A DNA stretch of 64,000 nt, from NCBI RefSeq assembly GCF_900167125.1, contig NZ_FUYC01000004.1, positions 62,001 to 126,000 of the forward strand. The letters run 5' to 3'. The notes beneath the pieces were generated by a model. That model was not told the origin of the DNA, ran no database searches, and saw only the letters and a list, made by a program, of their open reading frames with translations. Source of the stretch: Paucidesulfovibrio gracilis DSM 16080. GTDB taxonomy: Bacteria > Desulfobacterota > Desulfovibrionia > Desulfovibrionales > Desulfovibrionaceae. Position numbers and translations under genes: made by a program. Of the stretch, positions 1 to 7,594 are shown one piece after another (the first letter of the stretch is position 1; every line of letters starts with the position of its first letter).

Positions 1-738
1 GAAGAAAATGCCGACATCATCAACATCCCCCGAGGCTACCCAACGGGCGAGTATATTCTTATTTTCGATCCTTTGGACGGTTCGTCCAACATTGATGTGA
101 ATGTCAATATTGGGACTATCTTTTCCATTTTCCGGCGTCGAAGTCCCGCTGACACCGAAGTCATGCATAGTGATGTGTTGCAGAAGGGGGACGAGCAGGT
201 CGCGGCCGGGTATATCATGTACGGATCCTCTACCATGCTGGTGCTCACCACGGGAGAGGGGGTTCACGGGTTTACCCTGGATCCGGGCGTGGGAGAGTTT
301 TTACTTTCACATCCGAATATCCGCATTCCGGAACAGGGCAAGATTTATTCCGTGAATGAAGGATATCAGATGTACTGGGACGAACCGACGAAGGAAGTCC
401 TTCGGTATTTCAAGGGGACGGACAACGCCATCAAGCGGCCGTTCAGTCTACGGTACATAGGATCTTTGGTGGCGGATTTCCATCGAAATTTGATTTATGG
501 CGGAGTATTCATGTATCCCGCCGACCATCGGGATCCGGCCAAGCCGCGGGGAAAGCTCCGACTGATGTGCGAAGCCAGCCCCATGGCTATGATCGCGGAA
601 CAGGCCGGCGGGCTGGCCGTGGATGGCCGACGACGTATTCTGGACATTGAGCCGGATCATTTGCATCAACGGGTGCCATTGTTCATCGGCTCCCGCAACG
701 ACGTTCAGAAGATTTTGGACGTGTACGCCCAGTCCTGA
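1..738 (+). CDS. fbp: Fructose-1,6-bisphosphatase class I, 3' part
   Basis: Hydrolyses fructose 1,6-bisphosphate to fructose 6-phosphate in gluconeogenesis (cytoplasmic, metal dependent). The reading frame is open from base 1, so the N-terminus, roughly 90 residues judged from the usual length near 335, lies outside the window; 245 codons plus stop are present. The metal/phosphate-binding motif [10 protein letters not shown] is complete near the visible start, and the C-terminal part carries [13 protein letters not shown] and the substrate-loop-like segment [16 protein letters not shown], typical of class I enzymes. tsaD begins 13 bp after the stop, so the two are probably co-transcribed. The identification is firm; only the start is unknown. 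Confidence 0.96.
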   Translation, partial: EENADIINIPRGYPTGEYILIFDPLDGSSNIDVNVNIGTIFSIFRRRSPADTEVMHSDVLQKGDEQVAAGYIMYGSSTMLVLTTGEGVHGFTLDPGVGEFLLSHPNIRIPEQGKIYSVNEGYQMYWDEPTKEVLRYFKGTDNAIKRPFSLRYIGSLVADFHRNLIYGGVFMYPADHRDPAKPRGKLRLMCEASPMAMIAEQAGGLAVDGRRRILDIEPDHLHQRVPLFIGSRNDVQKILDVYAQS

Positions 739-751
739 ACGGACATCTGTC

Positions 752-1819
752 ATGCTTTGTCTTGGAATTGAATCCTCATGTGATGAAACCGCTGTTGCGT
801 TGGTGCGTGACGGCCGGTTGCTGGGCCAACGGCTGGCGTCCCAGGTGGATGTCCATGCCTTGTTCGGTGGCGTGGTTCCGGAAATCGCATCTCGAGAGCA
901 TCTGCGTGTATTGCCCGGATTGTATCGCGCATTGCTCCGGGATACCGGGATTGCCGCAGAGGAAATTTCCTGCGTGGCCGTGTCGAGGGGACCGGGGTTG
1001 CTGGGAGCGCTTTTGATCGGCCTCTCGTTCGCCAAAGGGTTGGCGTTGTCCCTGGGTGTGCCCTTGGTGGGAGTGAATCATCTGCATGCGCACCTGCTGG
1101 CCGCAGGGTTGGAGCGCGATGTTCCGTTTCCCGCTTTGGGGCTTTTGGTCTCGGGGGGGCATACGCAAACCTACGCAGTACGGGGCGACGACGATTTTCG
1201 ACTGCTGGGGCGTACACTGGACGACGCCGCTGGGGAAGCCTTCGACAAAGCGGCAAAACGGATGAATTTTCCGTATCCCGGGGGCAAGCTCCTGGACGAG
1301 CTTGGCCGTGAGGGCGAAGCCGACATTGCCATGTTTCCCCGAGCCTACATTGATAACGACAATCTTGATTTCAGCTTTAGCGGACTCAAGACGGCCATGG
1401 TCAACCATGTAAACGCCCATCCGCACTTGGCATTGCCATGTCTTGGCGGACTGGAGGATATTTCTTCGGATGTCCGCAAGGAATTGGCAGTCGTTTGCGC
1501 TTCGTTTAATTGGAGCATTGCCGAAACCTTACGGATTAAGACAGAACGTGCTTTGCGTCGTGTGCCGGATGCCCGTGCTCTTATTGTGGCAGGCGGAGTG
1601 GCGGCCAATTCCATGCTTCGGCGTGTAATGGGCGACTTGGCTCACCGGCGTGGTGTGGAACTCGTTTTACCGTCCCTCGACCTGTGTACGGATAATGCCG
1701 CCATGGTTGCCTGTGCCGGGGAGCGTTTGGCCAAGGCCGGTCGGTTTCACGGGCTGGATCTGGAAGCTGTGCCGCGCGGCAGGAAGGTTCCCCTGGACTG
1801 GCTTTCCGCGCCTGCGTAA
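752..1819 (+). CDS. tsaD: tRNA N6-threonylcarbamoyladenosine transferase TsaD
   Basis: Transfers the threonylcarbamoyl group to A37 of ANN-decoding tRNAs, acting with TsaB and TsaE, which are not in this window. The 355-residue protein has the family's normal length. It opens with MLCLGIESSCDE, the ASKHA-fold nucleotide-binding start, and carries the metal-binding HxxxH as H110/H114, followed by the SGGHTQ segment. ATG 752 is chosen because it places the conserved IESSCDET at residues 6-13; a longer reading upstream overlaps fbp and has no family counterpart. A second t6A-related enzyme, trmO, is found at 44896-45285. Confidence 0.97.
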   Translation: MLCLGIESSCDETAVALVRDGRLLGQRLASQVDVHALFGGVVPEIASREHLRVLPGLYRALLRDTGIAAEEISCVAVSRGPGLLGALLIGLSFAKGLALSLGVPLVGVNHLHAHLLAAGLERDVPFPALGLLVSGGHTQTYAVRGDDDFRLLGRTLDDAAGEAFDKAAKRMNFPYPGGKLLDELGREGEADIAMFPRAYIDNDNLDFSFSGLKTAMVNHVNAHPHLALPCLGGLEDISSDVRKELAVVCASFNWSIAETLRIKTERALRRVPDARALIVAGGVAANSMLRRVMGDLAHRRGVELVLPSLDLCTDNAAMVACAGERLAKAGRFHGLDLEAVPRGRKVPLDWLSAPA

Positions 1820-1854
1820 TTCGAGTTTCCGTAGGCTGTTCACGCCGATGCTTC

Positions 1855-1883
1855 TTGACAGTTTTCTGGGGCGGCACTAGTTT
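1855..1883 (+). promoter_or_regulatory. Putative sigma-70 promoter of trxA-trxB-bamD
   Basis: A perfect TTGACA (1855-1860) is followed after exactly 17 bases by TAGTTT (1878-1883). It lies in the 155-bp gap between tsaD and trxA, the only sizeable gap upstream of this operon. The -10 matches consensus at only three of six bases, so the call rests on the -35 box and the spacing. Confidence 0.5.
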
Positions 1884-1974
1884 AAAAGATTGACAAGAAC
1901 GATTGAGCCACGCTGTTTGCTTTGGGTTCAATCAGGGTAATGACGAAGTTCATCCGAAAACAAAGGAGATTGAT

Positions 1975-2295
1975 ATGGCGTTCCAGGTGACGGACGGCAA
2001 TTTTGATCAGGAAGTGCTGCAAAGCGATATTCCGGTGCTGGTCGACTTCTGGGCACCTTGGTGCGGCCCTTGCCGGGCTATGGGGCCGGTCATTGACGAG
2101 CTGGCTACCGAGTACGAAGGCCAGATCAAGATCTGCAAAATGAATGTTGACGAAAACTCCGCGTCTCCGAGCAAGTTTGGAATCCGCGCTATCCCCACCT
2201 TGATTCTTTTCAAGGGCGGCGAGGTGCTGGATCAGACCACCGGAGCGGTGTCCAAAAGCAGCATTAAGGAAATGATCAGCAAAAAGGCCTTGTAG
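1975..2295 (+). CDS. trxA: Thioredoxin
   Basis: Small cytoplasmic dithiol/disulfide carrier. The 106-residue protein has the classical active site WCGPC with C30 and C33, and the cis-proline segment AIPT. ATG 1975 is preceded by AGGAG at 1964-1968, which decides the start; the frame is open further upstream but has no better ribosome site. trxB follows after 4 bp, so the pair forms one reductant/carrier unit driven by NADPH. It is separate from the ferredoxin-linked reductase gene near 62.4 kb. Confidence 0.98.
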   Translation: MAFQVTDGNFDQEVLQSDIPVLVDFWAPWCGPCRAMGPVIDELATEYEGQIKICKMNVDENSASPSKFGIRAIPTLILFKGGEVLDQTTGAVSKSSIKEMISKKAL

Positions 2296-2299
2296 TCCA

Positions 2300-3229
2300 A
2301 TGAAATCATACGACTCTGTCGTTATTGGGGGCGGTCCCGCCGGAATGACGGCCGCCCTTTATCTTATGCGTTCCGGCGTCAGCACGCTGATGGTGGAACA
2401 ACTTTCTCCTGGCGGGCAGGTCTTGCTCACCGAGGAAATTGAAAACTACCCCGGCTTTCCCAAGGCTGTGAAGGGCTATGAGCTGGTTGATGCATTTGCC
2501 GCTCAGCTTGACGCCTACCATCCTGAGAGAATGATGGATGAAGTGCGCGAATTGCGTCTGGATTCCACGGGAAAGGCCGGACATGAGCTGCTCGTGGGGG
2601 ATGAATGGATCCGGGCCAAAAGCCTGATTCTCTGCACAGGAGCCAGATATCGCAAGCTTGGTGTTCCCGGGGAGCAACGCTTGCTTGGCCGTGGTGTTTC
2701 CTATTGCGCGCTATGTGACGGGAATTTTTACCGGGATCGTGTCGTTGCCGTGGTAGGTGGCGGGAACTCAGCTTTGGAGGAGTCGCTGTATTTGGCCAAG
2801 TTGGTGAAGAAGCTTTATCTCATCCATCGACGGGACGATTTCAGGGGCTTGAAGTGTTACCAGGACAAATGTTTCACGCATGAGGCCATTGAGGTGGTCA
2901 GAAGTTCCGTTGTGAATGAAATCCTGGGGGACGGTGAAGTGACCGGTGTTTCCGTGGAAAATCGAACCACGGGAGAACGCTCGGTTCTAGATGTGGACGG
3001 TGTCTTTGTCTTTGTTGGATTTGAACCCAACGTAGGGTTCATTCCCGAAAGTCTGGACATGGACGCCAATGGCGTACTCACCGATACGGAGATGCGCACC
3101 AATATTCCCGGTGTTTTTGCCGCTGGTGATGTTCGCTCCAAACATTGTCGCCAAGTGGCCACCGCCGTGGGCGACGGAGCCACCGCTGCCAACTCCGCCT
3201 TTGCTTATTTGGAACAACTCGATGCCTGA
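2300..3229 (+). CDS. trxB: Thioredoxin reductase (NADPH)
   Basis: Flavoprotein that reduces thioredoxin. The 309-residue protein shows the FAD dinucleotide fold at its start (VIGGGPAG), the redox pair C136-A-L-C139, the second nucleotide fold VVGGGNSALEE and the HRRDDFR segment, whose arginines fit an NADPH 2'-phosphate site. The second position of the CxxC core is Ala-Leu rather than the common Ala-Thr. It lies between trxA and bamD, and its last 8 bases overlap the start of bamD, implying translational coupling. Confidence 0.97.
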   Translation: MKSYDSVVIGGGPAGMTAALYLMRSGVSTLMVEQLSPGGQVLLTEEIENYPGFPKAVKGYELVDAFAAQLDAYHPERMMDEVRELRLDSTGKAGHELLVGDEWIRAKSLILCTGARYRKLGVPGEQRLLGRGVSYCALCDGNFYRDRVVAVVGGGNSALEESLYLAKLVKKLYLIHRRDDFRGLKCYQDKCFTHEAIEVVRSSVVNEILGDGEVTGVSVENRTTGERSVLDVDGVFVFVGFEPNVGFIPESLDMDANGVLTDTEMRTNIPGVFAAGDVRSKHCRQVATAVGDGATAANSAFAYLEQLDA

Positions 3230-3956
3230 GATCCGTCCGCGTTTTTTTCTGCTGGTCGCCTTGTTGACCCTGCTTTCCGGCTGTAGCCTGATCGATTACT
3301 ATTTCCTGCCCCCCCCAGAGGATACGGCTCAGGAATTATACGAGGCAGGCGTGTACGCCATGAATGATGGCGACTATGGGGACGCTGCGGAATATTTTAT
3401 GAAGCTGAAGGACAACTATCCCTTCAGTCCCTTTACACCCAAGGCCGAAGTCGGGCTGGGTGATGCCTACTTCCTGAATGAGCAGTACATTTTGGCCGCG
3501 GACGCCTATAAGGAATTCGAGGCGCTGCACCCCATGCATGAAGACACACCCTACGTGCTTTTCCAGGTGGGGATGTCGAATTTTAAGCAGTTTGAATCCA
3601 TTGACCGGCGTCAGGACAACATCCGTGAGGGAATCGAGTATTTCCAGCGGGTGGTGGACGGGTATCCGGATACGGATTTTGCCGTGCAGGCCAAACAGTA
3701 CATTCACAAGAGCCGCCGCATTCTTGCGGAGCATGAATTGTTTGTGGCCGATTTTTATTGGCGTACGGAAAAGTACGGTCCGGCCTGGAGTCGTTACAAA
3801 TACGTGGTCGAGAACTACCCCGACCTTCCGGAAATTCACGAATATGCCCGCAGACGGGCTGAATATTCCTATTACGAGCATCAAAAAACGCTCTCGGAAG
3901 AAGAACGGATGCGATTGCAGGAAAGTTGGTACAAGTTCATCAGAGATTGGTTGTAA
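3222..3956 (+). CDS. bamD: Outer membrane assembly lipoprotein BamD/ComL
   Basis: Component of the BAM complex that inserts beta-barrel proteins into the outer membrane. The 244-residue product begins with a lipoprotein signal whose lipobox LSGC places the lipidated residue at C21. TPR-like repeats follow (for example AEYFMKLKDNYPFSPF, then a segment ending FQRVVDGYPDTDFA), as expected for BamD. ATG 3222 lies inside the end of trxB; this start gives a complete signal peptide, whereas longer readings do not. Co-transcription with a thioredoxin system is unusual outside this lineage as far as I know. A strong terminator follows the stop. Confidence 0.93.
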   Translation: MPEIRPRFFLLVALLTLLSGCSLIDYYFLPPPEDTAQELYEAGVYAMNDGDYGDAAEYFMKLKDNYPFSPFTPKAEVGLGDAYFLNEQYILAADAYKEFEALHPMHEDTPYVLFQVGMSNFKQFESIDRRQDNIREGIEYFQRVVDGYPDTDFAVQAKQYIHKSRRILAEHELFVADFYWRTEKYGPAWSRYKYVVENYPDLPEIHEYARRRAEYSYYEHQKTLSEEERMRLQESWYKFIRDWL

Positions 3957-3966
3957 CTCGTATCAG

Positions 3967-3988
3967 GCGGTCTTCGGACCGCTTTTTT
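3967..3988 (+). terminator. Rho-independent terminator after bamD
   Basis: Perfect 6-bp stem GCGGTC/GACCGC closed by a TTCG tetraloop and followed by six T residues. It lies 11 bases after the bamD stop and separates trxA-trxB-bamD from the next transcription unit. Confidence 0.9.
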
Positions 3989-4002
3989 GCAGGGATGGTG
4001 TC

Positions 4003-4890
4003 ATGATGATTTCTTCCTGGGTGTTGGATGCCCGTCTAGAGGACCAGCGGTTTGCCGAGGCCTATGCCGCTGTATCACCTCAATGCCGCTCCCGATTGAA
4101 AACGGCCATGGCTCGGCAAGATGTGCTGTGCCGGGCTATTGCTTCCCGGTCCACGCAGTCCACAAGCGTACTGCAGGCCGGTTTTGTCGTGTCTGAGCGA
4201 GAGCATCCTGTTTCCGATGCCTTAGTTGTATTGGATCGGTCCACATCCCCTGCCGCCCTGATCGCCGCGTTGATGCCTGTCTTGAACGCCGGGATCGGGA
4301 CGGTGGTGGTTGCGTATGCTGTTGAACAGACACAAGCTATTCCCGACGGGTTGTTGACGGCGCTGGAACTTATGGGCCAGGAGCTGGTTGTGGAATTATC
4401 TCCCGATCGTGTCTTGGCGTTGGTTCAGGAGTGGGAACGGGATGAACATCCCCGGCTGGTAATGGCGCTTGGCGAGACTGGAATGTGGGGAACCCCGGGG
4501 CCGTTGTCCTACGGTGGGTGTCGATTCTGGCGTGCTCCGGCGGAAGGCGAGATCGCGGTTTATCTGGAGGGTGCCGGATCGGATGTGGATCTGGATATGT
4601 TGGCCTTTGCCCGTCCTTATTCTTCCTTTCTTGTTGCCGGGAACTGTCCGGAATCTTTGCCTTCCGGATTTCGTCGGGTTGGAAATGACATTTCGGATTT
4701 GCCCACAGGGGAAAACATCATCTGTTTTGCACCGGACTGTTGGGCGGAAAAAATATTTGGTTCCTATTGCTGCGTGTTCGGTCCCGGGCATGAGGCATGT
4801 CACGTTTGGCCGGATCTGGGAGCTGAATGGTTCCGGGTTCGTTCCACTGCGTGGTATTCCCCAATCGTCAGGCAAACGGAGGAGTTATGA
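4003..4890 (+). CDS. Hypothetical protein upstream of fusA2
   Basis: I do not recognise this 295-residue protein. It has no signal peptide or obvious membrane segment. A hydrophobic strand-helix pattern near residues 70-105 looks like a Rossmann-type core, and there is a Gly/Trp/Pro-rich middle (MWGTPGPLSYGG). The C-terminal third holds several Cys (for example FAPDCW, YCCVFGPGHEACH) that could bind metal but form no known motif. ATG 4003 follows GCAGGGA at 3990-3995; a second ATG at 4006 is equally possible. Its stop overlaps the fusA2 start (ATGA at 4887-4890), so it is translationally coupled to an EF-G-like factor. Confidence 0.75.
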   Translation: MMISSWVLDARLEDQRFAEAYAAVSPQCRSRLKTAMARQDVLCRAIASRSTQSTSVLQAGFVVSEREHPVSDALVVLDRSTSPAALIAALMPVLNAGIGTVVVAYAVEQTQAIPDGLLTALELMGQELVVELSPDRVLALVQEWERDEHPRLVMALGETGMWGTPGPLSYGGCRFWRAPAEGEIAVYLEGAGSDVDLDMLAFARPYSSFLVAGNCPESLPSGFRRVGNDISDLPTGENIICFAPDCWAEKIFGSYCCVFGPGHEACHVWPDLGAEWFRVRSTAWYSPIVRQTEEL

Positions 4891-6944
4891 GCAAGACCAA
4901 GAGTAGTGGAAAAGCAGCAAAATATCTCGATAAATTGCGCAATATCGGCGTAATGGCCCACATTGACGCTGGAAAGACTACGCTCACGGAGCGTATGCTG
5001 TATTATTCCGGTAAAATTCACCGGATGGGTGAGGTGCATGAGGGTACGGCCACCATGGACTATATGCCCGAGGAGCAGGAGCGGGGCATCACCATTACTT
5101 CGGCTCTTACGACCACGCCCTGGCAGGATTGCCTGATCAATATCATCGACACTCCGGGACATGTGGACTTTACCATTGAAGTGGAACGGAGTTTGCGCGT
5201 TCTTGACGGCGCGGTTGGAGTTTTTTGCGGGGTGAGCGGCGTGGAGCCGCAGTCTGAAACCGTTTGGCGTCAATCCGAGCGGTATGGCGTTCCCAAGATT
5301 GCCTTTGTGAACAAGTTGGATCGGCTCGGTGCGGATTTTTCTGCTGTGCTCGATTCCATGCGTCGTCGCTTGCGGGCCAATCCGTTGCCGTTGCAGTGTC
5401 CTGACGGAGAAGGACAGGAGCACCGGGGCGTGTTTGATTTGGTGACCTTGGAGCGTCTGGAATTTGATGTGGGCGGCAAGGTTCTTGAGTATCAGCGTGT
5501 TCCCCTTTCTGACGAGGAGGTCGAACGGATTGCTCCTTGGCGGGAACAGTTGCTGGAGACTCTGGCTGAAGAGGATGACGAGTTTTGCGACATCTATCTC
5601 GGCGGAGAGGCTTTTGATGTGGAGGCGCTCCGGCGTGCCGTGCGACGAGCCACGCTTGCGGGCAAGCTTGTTCCGGTGCTTTGCGGGTCTGCCTTGAAAA
5701 ATATCGGCGTTCAGCCGGTGTTGGATGCGATTTGTTATTACCTGCCCAGTCCGGCCGAGGTTCCTCCTGCATCTGGTATCCCCCCGCAGGGGGGAGAACG
5801 ACTTTCTTTTCCTCCGCACCCTTCGGAACCACTTTCCGCCTTGGTGTTCAAGGTGAGCATGGAGTCTGGGCGCAAGCTGGCTCTGATGCGGCTTTATTCC
5901 GGACGGATCAAGGCTGGCGATACAGTGTACAACGTTACGGAGGACAAGGACGAACGAGTGGCCAGGCTGTTCCGGCTGCACGCGGGCCGCAAGGAAAAGA
6001 TTGATGAGGCCGTGGCAGGTGAGATCGTTGCTGCCGCTGGAATGCGTTTTGCCCGTACCGGTGACACTCTGGCTCGCCGGGAGACCCCGTTGGTTCTCGA
6101 ACAGATTGCCGGATACAAGCCGGTTATCTCCCTGGCCATTGAGCCGAGGAACTCCGAAGAGGGAGATAAGCTTGAGGAAGTGCTCGAAAAGTTTTTGCTG
6201 GAAGATCCGACACTGAGCGTGACCAACGACGAGGATACAGGGCAGGTCATCGTTTCCGGCATGGGTGAGTTGCATCTCGAAATTATTCGTGAGCGTCTGC
6301 GCCGGGAATATAATTTGGAGCCGCGAACGGGCAAGCCGCAGGTGGTGTACCAGGAAACGGTGTCTGCCAAGGGTGAGGCAGAAGGAATTTTTCATCGCGA
6401 ACTGGGCGAGGTTATGCACTTTGGGGGCATGCGGCTGAGCGTGGAGCCTCGGGAGCGCAACAAAGGGAATGACGTTGTGTTTGAGGTGGATACCTCTTCC
6501 TGGCCCACGGGTTGGATTGATGCAGCTGCCGAAGGGATCAACGATGGTCTGCAGAGCGGTGTACTCAAGGGCTACCCGGTGCAGGACGTTCGTGTACGTG
6601 TTTTGGAGCTGCAACGCCGTGATGGGGAGTCCTCTCCCGCTGGCTACCGCATGGCGGCTGCTCACGCCTTGAAACAAGCGCTGACGGCCGCAGGACCGCA
6701 GTTGCTGGAACCCATCATGTGGTTGGAGATCACGGTTCCTGAGGAACATGTGGGCGATGTCATCGGGCTTTTGGGCAGTAAGGGAGCCAAGATCGAGAAC
6801 ATGCTCGACCGAGGCGAGGTCAAGACGGTCCAAGCGCTTTCTTCACTTGCCGGGTTGTTCGGGTTTTCCACCGAATTGCGCTCCGCTACTCAGGGCCGGG
6901 CCGCCTTTGTGATGACCTTTGCCCGGTTCGATATTCTTGCGTAG
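4887..6944 (+). CDS. fusA2: Elongation factor G, second type (EF-G II)
   Basis: Translational GTPase of the EF-G family, 685 residues. GTP-binding motifs are G1 AHIDAGKT at residues 24-31, G3 DTPGH at 88-92 and G4 NKLD at 142-145. EF-G domains II to V follow in order, including the domain IV start GEAEGIFHRELGEV and the domain V end with VIGLLGSKGAKIENM. A solitary gene, away from rpsL-rpsG-tufA and with a diverged domain IV, fits a second EF-G paralogue rather than the housekeeping copy; whether it acts in translocation or ribosome recycling cannot be told. GGAGG at 4879-4883 precedes ATG 4887. Confidence 0.93.
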   Translation: MSKTKSSGKAAKYLDKLRNIGVMAHIDAGKTTLTERMLYYSGKIHRMGEVHEGTATMDYMPEEQERGITITSALTTTPWQDCLINIIDTPGHVDFTIEVERSLRVLDGAVGVFCGVSGVEPQSETVWRQSERYGVPKIAFVNKLDRLGADFSAVLDSMRRRLRANPLPLQCPDGEGQEHRGVFDLVTLERLEFDVGGKVLEYQRVPLSDEEVERIAPWREQLLETLAEEDDEFCDIYLGGEAFDVEALRRAVRRATLAGKLVPVLCGSALKNIGVQPVLDAICYYLPSPAEVPPASGIPPQGGERLSFPPHPSEPLSALVFKVSMESGRKLALMRLYSGRIKAGDTVYNVTEDKDERVARLFRLHAGRKEKIDEAVAGEIVAAAGMRFARTGDTLARRETPLVLEQIAGYKPVISLAIEPRNSEEGDKLEEVLEKFLLEDPTLSVTNDEDTGQVIVSGMGELHLEIIRERLRREYNLEPRTGKPQVVYQETVSAKGEAEGIFHRELGEVMHFGGMRLSVEPRERNKGNDVVFEVDTSSWPTGWIDAAAEGINDGLQSGVLKGYPVQDVRVRVLELQRRDGESSPAGYRMAAAHALKQALTAAGPQLLEPIMWLEITVPEEHVGDVIGLLGSKGAKIENMLDRGEVKTVQALSSLAGLFGFSTELRSATQGRAAFVMTFARFDILA

Positions 6945-6955
6945 CGGGATATCCT

Positions 6956-7483
6956 ATGAAAAGACGCAAAACCTCTTTGGAGCGCCGCCATTGGTGGGTG
7001 CGGATAAAGCGTTTGACCCGCTATTGGTATCTTCGGATCATTCGCCAGAACGCCTCGGCCCGCAATATCGCGCTTGGCCTCGCGCTTGGGGTTTTTGTGG
7101 GTGCCATGCCCATTATCCCCTTTCAGACATTTACCATAGTGGCTCTGGCGTTTGTCTTTCGCACGAACAAGCTTTCGGCTTGGTTGGCCACATGCTACTC
7201 CAACGTTTTCACCATGGTGCCTTTCTACTCTTTTTTGTTCGTGGTGGGCGACTTGATCCTGCCGTTCGAAGGTGTGACCTTTGATCCGAACAGGCTGGCC
7301 ATGAAGGAACTCATTGCCACGGGATGGGACGCCTTTTTGGTTATCCTTACCGGCGGATTGATTTTCGGTGTTTTGGCCGGAACCATAACGTATTTTTTTT
7401 CCCTCTACGGAATTCGCCGGTATCGGCGTTTGCGCCGGGAACGACGGCGTAAGCGCTTGGAGCGCGAAACAGGATATCAATGA
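6956..7483 (+). CDS. DUF2062 membrane protein
   Basis: Short 175-residue protein with the DUF2062 signature: a basic N-terminus, the segment ARNIALGLALGVFVGAMP, a second stretch around TNKLSAWLATCYSN and a C-terminal hydrophobic helix near residues 130-152, ending in an extremely Arg-rich tail (RRYRRLRRERRRKRLERE). The function of the family is not established. It starts 11 bp after fusA2 on the same strand and may be read with it. Confidence 0.85.
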   Translation: MKRRKTSLERRHWWVRIKRLTRYWYLRIIRQNASARNIALGLALGVFVGAMPIIPFQTFTIVALAFVFRTNKLSAWLATCYSNVFTMVPFYSFLFVVGDLILPFEGVTFDPNRLAMKELIATGWDAFLVILTGGLIFGVLAGTITYFFSLYGIRRYRRLRRERRRKRLERETGYQ

Positions 7484-7544
7484 CATGGGGTGGTTCCATA
7501 TTGCCAAGTTGCAGGGAACAACATAATAATATTACTTTCTCGTA

Positions 7545-7572
7545 TGGAGTTTTTTACGGCGGTTGCCGATGA
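7545..7572 (+). promoter_or_regulatory. Putative sigma-28 (FliA) promoter of the chemotaxis cluster
   Basis: TGGAGTTT (7545-7552) followed after 12 bases by GCCGATGA (7565-7572) resembles the motility-class consensus TAAAGTTT-N11-GCCGATAA, with six and seven of eight matches and a spacer one base long. It lies in the 111-bp gap directly upstream of the chemoreceptor gene, where such a promoter is expected. Confidence 0.5.
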
Positions 7573-7594
7573 AGCGGGTTGAAATGGAGGAAGC

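Noticed and set aside
3478-4002. Long open frame continuing upstream of the 4003 gene
   Set aside because: It overlaps bamD in another frame and passes through the bamD terminator; ATG 4003 has its own ribosome site.
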